DNA from: Nocardioides turkmenicus
Lineage (GTDB): Bacteria; Actinomycetota; Actinomycetes; Propionibacteriales; Nocardioidaceae
Direction of reading: 5' to 3'
DNA: 64,000 nt
Assembly (NCBI RefSeq): GCF_011045035.1
Contig: NZ_JAALAA010000009.1
Location: forward strand, 124,001-188,000
The notes below the pieces were generated by a model that did no database searches, was not told where the DNA came from, and worked only from the letters and a program-made list of their open reading frames with translations. The translations under genes and the position numbers were made by a program. Within the stretch, counting starts at the first letter, position 1; every line of letters begins with the position of its first letter. Of this stretch, positions 14,965 to 24,594 are shown piece after piece.

Positions 14965-17589
14965 GTGAGCACGCAGACCCCCAGTGGCAAGTGGTGGAGC
15001 CGGGATTCGGCCGCCCAGCCGGGTGACGACGAGGACCTGACGGCGCGCGCTGCGGAGCTGGCCCGCGCGGCCGCAGCAGCCGAGTCGCTTCGCATCTCCG
15101 CCGAGCAGGCGGCCGCCGAGCAGGCAGCCGAGCGCCTGGTGGCAGAGGAGTCCGCTGCCAAGCACGCCGCCGCCCGCGCGAAGGCCGACGAGACCGCCAA
15201 GCTCCACGCCGAGCTGGCCGCCGACGCCCACCAGGCCCGCGAGGCCGCCGAGAAGGCCGCGGAAGAGTACGCCCGCGCCCGCGTCGAGGCCGAGAAGCTC
15301 GCCGACACCCGCGCCAAGGAGCGCGCCGAGGCCGAAGAGGCCGCGGTCGCGAGGGCCAAGGAGCTGGAGGAGGCCCAGCGCCGCCACCTGGAGGCGTCCC
15401 AGGCCGCCGAGGAGCAGACCCGTGCCCGCGCCGAGGCCGAGGAGGCCGCCCGGATCAGGGCCGAGGAGGCCGCCGCCGCGGCCGCCTCCGCCGCCGAGGC
15501 CCACCAGAAGGCCGCCGAGCACGCCGAGCTGGCCAAGGCCGCCTACGCCGCCCGCAGCGTCGCCGAGGCTGCTGCCGAGGACCGCCTCGAGGAGATGGAC
15601 GAGCTCCGCGACGCGCTGGCGGCAGCCGAGAAGGCTGCCCGCAAGGCCGCCGACGAGGCGCGTGCGGCCTACGAGGCACGCAGCGAGGCCGAGGCCGCCG
15701 CCGAGGCCGCCTACACCGCTCGCACCGCGGCCGACGCCCGCTCCGAGGAGCTCGCACGGTTGCGTGAGGAGGCCGACGCGGCCGCAGCCGGCCGGGCCGA
15801 CGAGGCACTGGCGGCCTTCACCGCGCGCCAGGCCGCCGAGCAGGCCGCCAACGACCGCGCGGCCGAGGCCGAGAAGGCAGCCGCCGCACGCATCACGGCC
15901 GAGGAGTCCGCGGTCGCGATGGCGACCCAGGCCGAGCAGGCCGAGCAGGCTCGCAAGGCCGCCGAGGAGGCGGCAGAGGCCGCCTACGCCGCCGCCGAGG
16001 AGGCGGCGACCGCGCGTGCCAAGGCCGAGGAAGCGGCCAAGGAGGCCTACGAGGAGCGCAAGGCCGCCGACGCCAACGCCGAGGACCACGCGATGACCCG
16101 GGCAGCCGCCGAGGCCGCGGCCGCCGACCAGTACGCCGTGGCTGCCGAGGCGCTCGCCGCCCGCACGGAGGCGGAGGAGGCCGCGCTGCGCGCCTTCAAG
16201 GCCGCCGATGCGGCCAACGACGCCCGCCTCGAGGCCGAGAAGAGCGCGAAGCAGTACGCCGAGTTCGCTGCTGCCGCCGCGCACGAGGCCAACGAGAACG
16301 AGGAACGTTACCGGCAGCTCACCGAGCTCGCCTCGCAGGCCGAGCAGGCGGCCGAGGCCGCCAACCTCGCCCGGATCGCGGCCGACCAGCGCGCCTCCGA
16401 GCACGCCGACCTCGCCGTTCAGGCGCTGGAGGGCCGGCGCGCCGCGGAGCGCGCTGCGACCGAGGCCAACGAGGGTCGTCGCGCGGCGGAGGCCGCGCTG
16501 CGTACCGCCCACGAGTCGATGACCGAGGTCATCACCGCGCAGGCGCGCGAGCGCGAAGAGGCCGAGCGCCGGATGACGGAGATGATGAACCGTCTCGCCG
16601 AGGTCCAGGAGCAGGCCGCCGAGGCCGTCCGCCTGCGGGCCGAGGCCGAGGAGGTCGCCGGCCAGAAGGCGATCGACCGTCAGGCCGTGGAGGCCTCGAT
16701 CCTGCACAACACCCAGCTGGTCGAGCAGGCCATCGTGGACCGGCAGATCGCCGAGCGCCGCAGCGCCCAGCTCGCCAAGCAGCTCGCCGACCTGCGCGAG
16801 GCCGTCATGCTCGCGGTCAAGGGCGGCAGCACCAACAAGCGTGCGATGCAGGCTCTCGAGCTCACCCTCGCTGCGACGCCCACCCCACCGGAGGCGAGCC
16901 TCCCCATCCCGGACGCGCCCGCCGAGCCGCTGGTGGTCGAGCCGCTCAAGCCGGCCGAGAGCCAGGAGGCGCCCGCGCCGGTCGCCTCACCGGCCCCGCC
17001 CACGGCTGGTCCCCCGACCGCGCCTGTGAACCTGCCCGAGCGGCCTGCTGGCAAGAAACAGGGTCCCAAGAGCTCGGCGCCGGCCAAGGACGCGCTCTCG
17101 GACCCGACGGATCTGCCCGACACCCCGAGCGACTCGCTCCCCCAGCGCTCGAGCGGCTGGCTGGCTGCGGTCAAGCTCGCCGAGTCCGGCAAGTTCCCCG
17201 GCGCCAAGATCCCCGGCGCCGACTCCGTGCCCGAGCCCGCCAAGCCCGCCGACGACGCGCCTGCCGCCGAGTCCGAGAGCGAGCCGGCCCCCGCCAAGAA
17301 GCTCACCGTCCGCACCTTCAAGCCCGAGGACGGCTCGCTCATGACCGAGAGCACCGTCACGGTCACCGAGGAGGGTGTGCTCGACGTACGCAAGAACGAG
17401 CAGACCCACACCTACGACCTCTACGACACCCACACCGACATCACCATCAAGGGTGAGCCGGCTGCCGAGGAGTGGGTCGTCGAGTTCAACACGGACGAGG
17501 CCGGCGCGGTCCAGGTCGACAGGTCGATGGTCGACCCCGAGGCGTTCCAGCGGGAGGTTCTCCGCTGGCGGCCTGACATGGCCGGCTGA
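14965..17589 (+). CDS. Giant Ala/Glu-rich coiled-coil protein of unknown function
   Basis: I do not recognise a family for this 874-residue protein. Residues about 25-630 are an almost uninterrupted alpha-helical coil dominated by Ala, Glu, Arg and Lys, with quasi-repeats such as EAARIRAEEAAAAA, EAAYTARTAADARSEELA and EEAAKEAYEERKAA. Residues about 633-775 form a Pro/Ala-rich linker, and about 778-874 form a compact beta-rich domain starting LTVRTFKPEDGSLM and ending REVLRWRPDMAG. There is no signal peptide or membrane helix. The layout resembles cytoskeletal or polarity proteins such as Scy, FilP or DivIVA, but no homology can be claimed. The GTG start is 8 bases after TAGCAT (14951-14956), so the mRNA may be leaderless. 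Confidence 0.85.
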   Translation: MSTQTPSGKWWSRDSAAQPGDDEDLTARAAELARAAAAAESLRISAEQAAAEQAAERLVAEESAAKHAAARAKADETAKLHAELAADAHQAREAAEKAAEEYARARVEAEKLADTRAKERAEAEEAAVARAKELEEAQRRHLEASQAAEEQTRARAEAEEAARIRAEEAAAAAASAAEAHQKAAEHAELAKAAYAARSVAEAAAEDRLEEMDELRDALAAAEKAARKAADEARAAYEARSEAEAAAEAAYTARTAADARSEELARLREEADAAAAGRADEALAAFTARQAAEQAANDRAAEAEKAAAARITAEESAVAMATQAEQAEQARKAAEEAAEAAYAAAEEAATARAKAEEAAKEAYEERKAADANAEDHAMTRAAAEAAAADQYAVAAEALAARTEAEEAALRAFKAADAANDARLEAEKSAKQYAEFAAAAAHEANENEERYRQLTELASQAEQAAEAANLARIAADQRASEHADLAVQALEGRRAAERAATEANEGRRAAEAALRTAHESMTEVITAQAREREEAERRMTEMMNRLAEVQEQAAEAVRLRAEAEEVAGQKAIDRQAVEASILHNTQLVEQAIVDRQIAERRSAQLAKQLADLREAVMLAVKGGSTNKRAMQALELTLAATPTPPEASLPIPDAPAEPLVVEPLKPAESQEAPAPVASPAPPTAGPPTAPVNLPERPAGKKQGPKSSAPAKDALSDPTDLPDTPSDSLPQRSSGWLAAVKLAESGKFPGAKIPGADSVPEPAKPADDAPAAESESEPAPAKKLTVRTFKPEDGSLMTESTVTVTEEGVLDVRKNEQTHTYDLYDTHTDITIKGEPAAEEWVVEFNTDEAGAVQVDRSMVDPEAFQREVLRWRPDMAG

Positions 17590-17590
17590 G

Positions 17591-18649
17591 TCAGAGGTTG
17601 TCGCGCAGGACCTGCGCGATCTCGAGCACGGCAGCGCGTGACGTACGCCCGGCGCCGACCACGTTCAGGAACCCGTGGATCTGGTCGGCGAAGCGCTTGT
17701 GGGCGACCTTGACCCCGGCCTCCTCGAGCTTGGCGGCGTACGCCTCGCCCTCGTCGCGCAGCGGGTCGAAACCTGCGGTCGCGACGTACGCCGGGGCGAC
17801 CCCGCTCGTCGGGATCTCCGCGTGCAGCGGGGCGTGGCGCGGGTCGCGGCGGTCGGTGCCCTCGGGCAGGTAGTTGCTGGTGGCCGCGGCGATGAAGTCG
17901 GCGGTCAGGTAGAAGCCCTCGCTCAGGTCCTCACGGCTGCGAGTGGCCGCCTCCGACTGCGTCACCGGGTAGATGAGCAGCTGGAACGCGCAGGCCTCAC
18001 CGACCGCGAGCGCGACGCCGGCCGCCAGGTTGCCGCCCGCGGAGTCGCCGCCGACCCCGATCCGGGCCGGGTCCGCACCGAGCTCGGCCGCATGCTCGAC
18101 CGCCCATCGGAAGGCCGCGACCGAGTCGTCGTACGCCGCCGGGAACGGCGACTCCGGCGCCAGCCGATAGTCGACCGAGAGGATCTTGACCCCCGACTCG
18201 CTGGCCAGCAGCCGGCAGGGAGCATCGTGGGAGTCGAGGTCGCCGAAGATGAAGCCGCCGCCGTGCAGGAAGACGAGCAGCGGCGCGTTGCCCGAGGCAC
18301 CCTCCGGGACGTAGAGCCGCGCCTTCAGCCCGGCGACCCAGAGCTCACGGACCGACCCGATCTCCTGGCGTCCGCCGCCGAGCTGCGACTGCCGCAGCAG
18401 CGCCACCCGCCCCTTCGGGATAGGGAGCGTCGACGGGTCCGGCTCCCCCGACACCTTCATCAGCGCGAGCATGAGCTGCGTATCGACCGCGAGCGTCTGC
18501 CCGTCGTACGTCACCGGCTTGCCGACGAGCCGGCGCTGCAGCGCGGCCGGCAGGTTCAACGCCCCTGCGAAGGCCAGCCCCTTGATCGGGGTCACCACCG
18601 GCGCCACCAGCGGATCGATCACGGACGACGCACGCTCAAGAATCGACAT
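17591..18649 (-). CDS. Alpha/beta hydrolase, HSL-type esterase
   Basis: The 352-residue protein is a hormone-sensitive-lipase-like esterase. It has the oxyanion motif [14 protein letters not shown], the nucleophile elbow GVGGDSAGG, an acidic residue in [14 protein letters not shown] and the histidine in [11 protein letters not shown]. It likely hydrolyses short acyl esters in the cytosol. It is convergent with the coiled-coil gene, with one base between stop codons, and divergent from ppk. No substrate evidence is available from context. Confidence 0.88.
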   Translation of the reverse strand: MSILERASSVIDPLVAPVVTPIKGLAFAGALNLPAALQRRLVGKPVTYDGQTLAVDTQLMLALMKVSGEPDPSTLPIPKGRVALLRQSQLGGGRQEIGSVRELWVAGLKARLYVPEGASGNAPLLVFLHGGGFIFGDLDSHDAPCRLLASESGVKILSVDYRLAPESPFPAAYDDSVAAFRWAVEHAAELGADPARIGVGGDSAGGNLAAGVALAVGEACAFQLLIYPVTQSEAATRSREDLSEGFYLTADFIAAATSNYLPEGTDRRDPRHAPLHAEIPTSGVAPAYVATAGFDPLRDEGEAYAAKLEEAGVKVAHKRFADQIHGFLNVVGAGRTSRAAVLEIAQVLRDNL

Positions 18650-18753
18650 GCGCCAAAACTACCCCGTTACCGGGACATCGTGTAACAGGTAGTTCACCAG
18701 GCGACCTCGTCGGCGGCCAGATTTCGGATCGTGTCTCCCGTCCGGACACGCAG

Positions 18754-20952
18754 ATGAGTAACACTGGCCCCATGAGTCTCGACCCGCAGGCCCCCACCCG
18801 CTCGGCCGAGGACACCGTGAGCCTGACCGCGGTGCCCGACCAGCCGTTCGACGTCGAGCCCGAATACATCCCCGACCACGAGGCGCTGGCCGAGGTCGAG
18901 AAGTACGAGGACCGGTTCCTCGACCGGGAGCTGTCCTGGCTGCGGTTCAACGAGCGGGTGCTGGAGCTGGCAGAGGACGACACGCTGCCGCTGCTGGAGC
19001 GCGTACGTTTCCTGGCGATCTTCACCTCCAACCTGGACGAGTTCTTCATGGTCCGCGTCGCCGGGCTCAAGAGAAGGATCGCGGCAGGGGTGGCGGTCAG
19101 AGCGGCGTCCGGGCTGATGCCGCGCGAGGTCCTGGAGCTGATCTGGAAGAAGACGCGGGAGCTCTCCGAGCGCCACGCCCAGGTCTTCCGCGACCAGGTC
19201 AAGCCGGCGCTGCTGGACCAGGGCATCCAGCTGCTGCACTGGGAGGATCTCACCCCGGAGGAGGTCAAGGCCTGCAAGAAGCTGTTCAAGGAGCGGGTCT
19301 ACCCGGTGCTCACCCCGCTGGCGGTCGACCCGGCCCACCCGTTCCCCTACATCTCCGGCCTCTCGCTCAACCTCGCCGTCCGGCTGCGGGACCCGAAGAC
19401 GAAGAAGAAGCACTTCGCCCGGGTGAAGGTGCCGCCGATCTTCACGCGCTTCGTGCCGCTGGGCGACGACCGCTTCGTGCCCCTCGAGGAGGTCATGCGG
19501 GAGCGGCTGCACAAGCTCTTCCCGGGCATGGAGATCATCGAGGTGCACACCTTCCGGGTGACCCGCAACGAGGATCTCGAGGTCGAGGAGGACGACGCCG
19601 AGAACCTTCTCACCGCGCTGGAGAAGGAGCTGCTCAGGCGGCGCTTCGGCCCTCCCGTACGCCTCGAGGTGCAGGAGTCGATGACCGCCTCGACGCTCGA
19701 CCTGCTGGTCTCCGAGCTCGGCATCTCCGACAAGGAGGTCTTCCGGCTGCCCGGTCCGCTCGACCTGCGCGGCCTGCACGGCATCGCCGACATCGACCGC
19801 GAGCAGCTGAAGTACCCGGCCTTCGTGCCGACGACCCACCCGGCCCTGGCGCCGGTCGAGAGCGCCGCGCCGGTCGACGTCTTCAAGGCGGCGCGGCGTG
19901 GAGACGTACTCCTCCAGCACCCCTACGACTCGTTCGCGACCAGCGTGCAGCGCTTCATCGAGCAGGCGGCGGCGGACCCGCGGGTGCTGGCGATCAAGCA
20001 GACCCTCTACCGCACCTCCGGCGACTCCCCCATCATCGACGCCCTGATCGACGCCGCCGAGGCGGGCAAGCAGGTGCTGGTGCTGGTCGAGATCAAGGCG
20101 CGGTTCGACGAGGTGGCCAACATCCGCTGGGCGCGCAAGCTCGAGCAGGCCGGCTGCCACGTCGTCTACGGCCTGGTCGGCCTGAAGACCCACTGCAAGC
20201 TGGCGATGGTGGTGCGCGAGGAGCCCGACGGCACCATCCGCCGCTACACCCACATCGGCACCGGCAACTACAACCCCAAGACCTCCCGCATCTACGAGGA
20301 CATGGGACTGATCACCACCAACGAGGACATCGGCGAGGACGTCGCCCACCTGTTCAACAACCTCTCCGGCTGGAGCCGGGAGGCGACGTACGGGCAGCTC
20401 CTGGTCGCGCCCGGCAACGTACGCAGCGGGCTGATCGAGCAGATCCACAACGAGATCGCCCATCACCTGGCCGGCAACCCCGCGCGGATCCGGCTCAAGG
20501 CCAACTCCGTGGTCGACGAGGCGATCATCGACGCGCTCTACCTCGCCTCGCAGGCGGGTGTACCGGTGCAGATCTTCGTCCGCGGCATCTGCGCCCTCCG
20601 CCCGGGGGTGCCCGGGCTCAGCGACAACATCGAGGTCCGCTCGATCCTGGGCCGCTTCCTCGAGCACTCCCGGATCTTCTGGTTCGAGAACGGCGGTGAG
20701 CCGAGCGCCTGGATCGGCTCGGCCGACATGATGCACCGCAACCTCGACCGCCGGGTCGAGGCCCTCGTACGTCTCCCCACCCCGGAGCTCGTGGCCGAGG
20801 TCGGCGCACTGTTCGACCTGGCATTCGAACCGTCGACGGACTGCTGGATCCTCGGTTCCGACGGGACGTGGACCCGCAACCACGCTCCCGACCATCTCCA
20901 GGCGATGTTGATCACACGACAGCGTCAGCGCAGGCGCGCCTCGGCGGGCTGA
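18754..20952 (+). CDS. ppk: Polyphosphate kinase 1
   Basis: PPK1 reversibly polymerises phosphate from ATP into polyphosphate. The 732-residue protein has the full family layout: N-terminal [40 protein letters not shown], and the catalytic domains with [16 protein letters not shown] (phospho-histidine near residue 479) and [19 protein letters not shown]. Two starts are possible. The ATG at 18754 gives the longest protein; the ATG at 18772 (MSLDPQ) lies 7 bases after a TAACAC hexamer and could be leaderless. Nearby phoU-like, pit, pst and mutT1 genes make a phosphate-metabolism region. Confidence 0.94.
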   Translation: MSNTGPMSLDPQAPTRSAEDTVSLTAVPDQPFDVEPEYIPDHEALAEVEKYEDRFLDRELSWLRFNERVLELAEDDTLPLLERVRFLAIFTSNLDEFFMVRVAGLKRRIAAGVAVRAASGLMPREVLELIWKKTRELSERHAQVFRDQVKPALLDQGIQLLHWEDLTPEEVKACKKLFKERVYPVLTPLAVDPAHPFPYISGLSLNLAVRLRDPKTKKKHFARVKVPPIFTRFVPLGDDRFVPLEEVMRERLHKLFPGMEIIEVHTFRVTRNEDLEVEEDDAENLLTALEKELLRRRFGPPVRLEVQESMTASTLDLLVSELGISDKEVFRLPGPLDLRGLHGIADIDREQLKYPAFVPTTHPALAPVESAAPVDVFKAARRGDVLLQHPYDSFATSVQRFIEQAAADPRVLAIKQTLYRTSGDSPIIDALIDAAEAGKQVLVLVEIKARFDEVANIRWARKLEQAGCHVVYGLVGLKTHCKLAMVVREEPDGTIRRYTHIGTGNYNPKTSRIYEDMGLITTNEDIGEDVAHLFNNLSGWSREATYGQLLVAPGNVRSGLIEQIHNEIAHHLAGNPARIRLKANSVVDEAIIDALYLASQAGVPVQIFVRGICALRPGVPGLSDNIEVRSILGRFLEHSRIFWFENGGEPSAWIGSADMMHRNLDRRVEALVRLPTPELVAEVGALFDLAFEPSTDCWILGSDGTWTRNHAPDHLQAMLITRQRQRRRASAG

Positions 20953-21034
20953 ACACGCCCCTGGCTTTCGTCGTGTCAAGCGGACTCGCCTAACATGAGC
21001 CCGCAGGTCTGCCTCATCCAGCCAGGAGCCCCCC

Positions 21035-21652
21035 GTGCGTTTCCGAATCCGCCCGGTCGACACGTCGTTCTACGACCTGTTCACCGAGTCCGCCAACCAC
21101 CTCGTCGGCGGCGTCTCGCTGCTCGCCGAGATGCTCAGCGACAATGCCGACCGTGAGGACGTCGCCCAGCGCATGCGCGACGCGGAGCATGCCGCCGACG
21201 AGACCACCCACGAGCTGATCAAGAAGGTCAACTCCACCTTCGTCACGCCGTTCGACCGCGAGGACATCTACGCTCTCGGCTCCGGTCTCGACGACGTGAT
21301 GGACTCGATGGACGAGGTCGTCGACCAGATCTACGTCTACGGCGTCAACATCCTGCCGCCGGAGCTCTCCGACCAGGTGACCGTGCTCCAGCGCTGCGCC
21401 GAGCTGACCGCCTCCGCGATGCCCAACCTGCGCTCGATGAAGGAGCTCTCGGAGTACTGGATCGAGATCAACCGTCTCGAGAACCAGGGCGACAAGAACC
21501 ACCGCCGCATCCTCGCCAAGCTCTTCTCCGGTGAGTACGACGCACTCGAGGTCCTCAAGCTGAAGGACATCGTCGAGTCCCTCGAGGACGCGATCGACGG
21601 ATTCGAGAAGGTCGCGAACACCGTCGAGCAGATCGCCGTCAAGGAATCCTGA
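21035..21652 (+). CDS. DUF47 PhoU-like Pit accessory protein
   Basis: The 205-residue helical protein is the DUF47/PhoU-like type encoded next to PiT phosphate transporters. Typical segments are FYDLFTESANHLVGGVSLLA, AEHAADETTHELIKKVN and PFDREDIYALGSGLDDVMDS. It probably modulates the Pit transporter and binds metal, as PhoU-type proteins do. The GTG start has AGGAG at proper spacing, and a TAACAT -10-like hexamer lies near 20994. It is 9 bases upstream of pit, so they are co-transcribed. Confidence 0.88.
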   Translation: MRFRIRPVDTSFYDLFTESANHLVGGVSLLAEMLSDNADREDVAQRMRDAEHAADETTHELIKKVNSTFVTPFDREDIYALGSGLDDVMDSMDEVVDQIYVYGVNILPPELSDQVTVLQRCAELTASAMPNLRSMKELSEYWIEINRLENQGDKNHRRILAKLFSGEYDALEVLKLKDIVESLEDAIDGFEKVANTVEQIAVKES

Positions 21653-21661
21653 GCCTGCTCA

Positions 21662-22663
21662 ATGGAACTCGCCATTGTCATCGCGGTGGTCGTCGTCGCC
21701 CTGGTCTTCGACTACACCAACGGCTTCCACGACGCCGCCAACGCCATCGCGACCTCCGTGTCCACGCGCGCGCTCACGCCGCGCATCGCCCTCCTGCTCG
21801 CAGCGGTGATGAACTTCGTCGGCGCCTTCCTGGGCCAGAAGGTCGCCCACACCGTCTCCGACACCATCACCCCACCATCGGGTGCACATGGTCTGACCGT
21901 CGTGATGGCCGGCCTGCTCGGCGCCATCGCCTGGAACATGATCACCTGGTACTTCGGCCTGCCCTCCTCCTCGTCGCACGCGCTCATCGGCGGCCTGGCC
22001 GGTTCGGCGATCGCCGCCGGCGCGTTCGTCAACTGGTGGACGGTGCTGGAGAAGGTCGTCATCCCGATGTTCGTCTCCCCCTTCGTCGCCTTCGGCCTCG
22101 GCTTCGGCGTGATGCTCGCGATCATGTGGATCTTCCGGCGCGCCAACCCGCACAAGGCGCAGAAGGGCTTCCGGATCGCGCAGACGATCTCGGCGGCCGC
22201 CATGGCGCTCGGTCACGGGCTCCAGGACGCCCAGAAGACGATGGGCGTCATCTTCCTCGCCCTGGTCACCGGCGGTTTCCTCTCCGAGGGTGACGGTCTC
22301 CCGTTCTGGGTCATCGCCGCGGCCGCCACGGCGATCTCGCTCGGCACCATGTCCGGTGGCTGGCGCATCATGCGCACCCTCGGCCGTCGCATCATCCACC
22401 TGGACCCGTCTCGCGGCTTCGCCGCCGAGTCGGTCGCCGCCTCGGTGCTCTACACCACGGCGTACGTCTGGGAGGCTCCGATCTCGACCACCCACACGAT
22501 CACCTCGGCGATCATGGGTGTCGGCGCGACCAAGCGGTTCTCCGCGGTCCGCTGGGGTGTCGCGAAGTCGATCCTCGCGGCCTGGGTCTTCACCTTCCCC
22601 GCCGCCGGCGGCGTCGCAGCGCTGACCTACCTGCTCTGCCACTTCGTCTTCCAGCTCCCGTAG
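21662..22663 (+). CDS. pit: Low-affinity inorganic phosphate transporter, PiT family
   Basis: The 333-residue membrane protein has around ten hydrophobic helices and both PiT signature repeats: FDYTNGFHDAANAIATSVST near the N-terminus and GLQDAQKTMGVIF further on. It also has the GLPSSSSHALIGGLAG and APISTTHTITSAIMG loops. It imports metal-phosphate complexes, probably with protons. It follows its DUF47 partner and converges on pstB across a strong palindromic repeat, so low- and high-affinity phosphate uptake lie side by side. Confidence 0.92.
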   Translation: MELAIVIAVVVVALVFDYTNGFHDAANAIATSVSTRALTPRIALLLAAVMNFVGAFLGQKVAHTVSDTITPPSGAHGLTVVMAGLLGAIAWNMITWYFGLPSSSSHALIGGLAGSAIAAGAFVNWWTVLEKVVIPMFVSPFVAFGLGFGVMLAIMWIFRRANPHKAQKGFRIAQTISAAAMALGHGLQDAQKTMGVIFLALVTGGFLSEGDGLPFWVIAAAATAISLGTMSGGWRIMRTLGRRIIHLDPSRGFAAESVAASVLYTTAYVWEAPISTTHTITSAIMGVGATKRFSAVRWGVAKSILAAWVFTFPAAGGVAALTYLLCHFVFQLP

Positions 22664-22669
22664 AACCAA

Positions 22670-22742
22670 GCCGAGTCGGCGCATCTGACCCCGTGTCTCG
22701 CGAAGCGAAGCGAGCGAGAGGGGTCGGATGCGCCGACTCGGC
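22670..22742. repeat. Palindromic intergenic repeat, family A, copy 3
   Basis: Arms 22670-22692 and 22720-22742 form a 23-bp stem with one wobble around a 27-base loop. The core GCCGAGTCGGCGCAT is the same as in the repeats at 1940 and 5083. Here it lies between converging pit and pstB and probably also terminates both transcripts. Confidence 0.82.
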
Positions 22743-22755
22743 GTTGTGATCCGGT

Positions 22756-23529
22756 TTACCCGAAGCGACCCGAGATGTACGCCTCGGTGTCCGGGTTGTC
22801 CGGGTTGGTGAACATCTGCTTGGTGGGGTTGAACTCCACCAGGTGACCCGGCTGGCCGGCGGCCTTCAGGTTGAAGAAGCCGGTGTCGTCGGAGACACGG
22901 GCGGCCTGCTGCATGTTGTGGGTGACGATCACGATCGTGTAGTCGGACTTCAGCTCGTGGATGAGGTCCTCGATCGCGGCGGTCGAGATCGGGTCGAGCG
23001 CCGAGCACGGCTCGTCCATGAGCAGCACCTCGGGCTGGACCGCGATCGCGCGAGCGATGCAGAGCCGCTGCTGCTGACCGCCCGAGAGGCCCATGCCGGG
23101 CTTGCCGAGACGGTCCTTGACCTCGTTCCACAGGTTCGCGCCGCGCAACGCCTTCTCCACGATCGCGTCGGCCTCGGGCTTCTTGATCCGCTTGGAGTTG
23201 AGCTTGTTGCCGGCGAGCACGTTGTCGTAGATCGACATCGTCGGGAACGGGTTGGGCCGCTGGAACACCATGCCGACCTTGCGGCGCACGGCCACCGGGT
23301 CGACGTTCGGACCGTAGATGTCCTGGCCGGCGATCTGGATCTTGCCCTCGACGTACGCGCCGGGGATGACCTCGTGCATCCGGTTGAGGGTGCGCAGGAA
23401 GGTCGACTTGCCGCAGCCGGACGGGCCGATGAAGGCCGTCACCGACTTCGGCTTGATGGACATGGAGACGTCCTCGACGGCCTTGAAGTCGCCGTAGAAG
23501 ATGCTGGCGTCCTTGACTTGAATGGACAT
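22756..23529 (-). CDS. pstB: Phosphate ABC transporter ATP-binding protein
   Basis: The 257-residue ATPase energises high-affinity phosphate uptake. It has Walker [10 protein letters not shown] near residue 35, the PstB-specific [19 protein letters not shown], signature [14 protein letters not shown], Walker [14 protein letters not shown] and the H-loop [13 protein letters not shown]. It is the last gene of the leftward pstSCAB operon, 9 bases after pstA, and is expected to respond to phosphate limitation through the PHO-box-like site ahead of pstS. Confidence 0.96.
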   Translation of the reverse strand: MSIQVKDASIFYGDFKAVEDVSMSIKPKSVTAFIGPSGCGKSTFLRTLNRMHEVIPGAYVEGKIQIAGQDIYGPNVDPVAVRRKVGMVFQRPNPFPTMSIYDNVLAGNKLNSKRIKKPEADAIVEKALRGANLWNEVKDRLGKPGMGLSGGQQQRLCIARAIAVQPEVLLMDEPCSALDPISTAAIEDLIHELKSDYTIVIVTHNMQQAARVSDDTGFFNLKAAGQPGHLVEFNPTKQMFTNPDNPDTEAYISGRFG

Positions 23530-23538
23530 GTGTTTCTC

Positions 23539-24594
23539 CTAGCGCCCGGTCTTGGGGGCGAAGATCGTGCCGACGATACGGGCGATGAGGTTGAGGACCA
23601 TGACGAGGATGAAGAGCACCAGTGCTCCACCCCAGGCGTACTCGACACCCTTCTGCGTGGCCTCGGACAGCTGGGTGTAGATGAAGACCGGCACGGTCAT
23701 CATCGGGCTGTCGTCGAATGCGCTGGTGTTCATGTTCGGGTTGAACCCCGAGGCGACCAGCAGCGGAGCGGTCTCGCCGATCACGCGCGAGATGGCGAGC
23801 ACGACACCGGTGACGATGCCGCCGATCGCGGTCGGGAGCACCATCCGGGTGATGGTGCGCCACTTCGGCACACCGAGGGCGTACGCCGCCTCCCGCAGGT
23901 CGTCGGGGACCAGCTTGAGCATCTCCTCGGTCGAGCGGACGACGGTCGGGATCATCAGCAGCGAGAGCGCGACACCGCCGCCGAAGCCGAAGCGCGTGCC
24001 CGGCCCGACGAGCAGGGTGAAGAGCGCGAACGCGAACAGACCCGCGACGATCGACGGGATGCCGGTCATGACGTCGACCAGGAAGGTGATCGCCTTGGCG
24101 AGGCGGTTGCCCTTGCCGTACTCGATCAGGTAGATCGCGGTCATGATGCCGATCGGGATCGAGATCAGCGCGGCGATGCCGGTGACGATCAGGGTGCCCA
24201 TCAGCGCGTGGTAGAGACCGCCCTGCTCGTCGCCCGTGACCGAGCGCATCGAGTAGGTCAGGAACTCCGGGTTGATGGTGGCGGCACCGCGGGCGAAGAC
24301 CATGTAGACCAGCCAGATCAGCGGGATGACCGCGACCCCGAAGGCCGTCCACACGAGCCCGGTGACGAGCTTGTCGGTCGCCGAGCGCTTGTTCTCCACC
24401 AGCAGCGCCCAGACCGGGTAGCCGATGAGGAACGCGAGCACGCCGATGACGACGGCACCGACGATGCTCACGCCGAGCACCAGCGCCAGGCCGCCGAGAG
24501 CGATCGCGGCGATGCCGACCAGCCACTGGGCGCCGCGCGGGAGCGTGGCGTGGGACAGCTTGGTCTCTTCGTTCGAGAGCTCGGTGTTGCTCAC
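23539..24594 (-). CDS. pstA: Phosphate ABC transporter permease PstA
   Basis: The 351-residue permease has the C-terminal permease domain of PstA, including GLYHALMGTLIVTGIAALIS, the FLVDVMTGIPSIVAGLFAFA segment and the EAAYALGVPKWRTI coupling loop. Compared with typical PstA proteins of about 280-300 residues, it has an N-terminal extension with additional hydrophobic helices around residues 22-65. The GTG start overlaps the pstC TGA (GTGA), which fixes the start and implies coupling. Confidence 0.93.
   Translation of the reverse strand: MSNTELSNEETKLSHATLPRGAQWLVGIAAIALGGLALVLGVSIVGAVVIGVLAFLIGYPVWALLVENKRSATDKLVTGLVWTAFGVAVIPLIWLVYMVFARGAATINPEFLTYSMRSVTGDEQGGLYHALMGTLIVTGIAALISIPIGIMTAIYLIEYGKGNRLAKAITFLVDVMTGIPSIVAGLFAFALFTLLVGPGTRFGFGGGVALSLLMIPTVVRSTEEMLKLVPDDLREAAYALGVPKWRTITRMVLPTAIGGIVTGVVLAISRVIGETAPLLVASGFNPNMNTSAFDDSPMMTVPVFIYTQLSEATQKGVEYAWGGALVLFILVMVLNLIARIVGTIFAPKTGR

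Noticed and set aside
14950..16707. A 585-residue minus-strand frame rich in Gly and Leu
   Set aside because: It is the antisense shadow of the repetitive coiled-coil gene, produced by high GC and biased codons.
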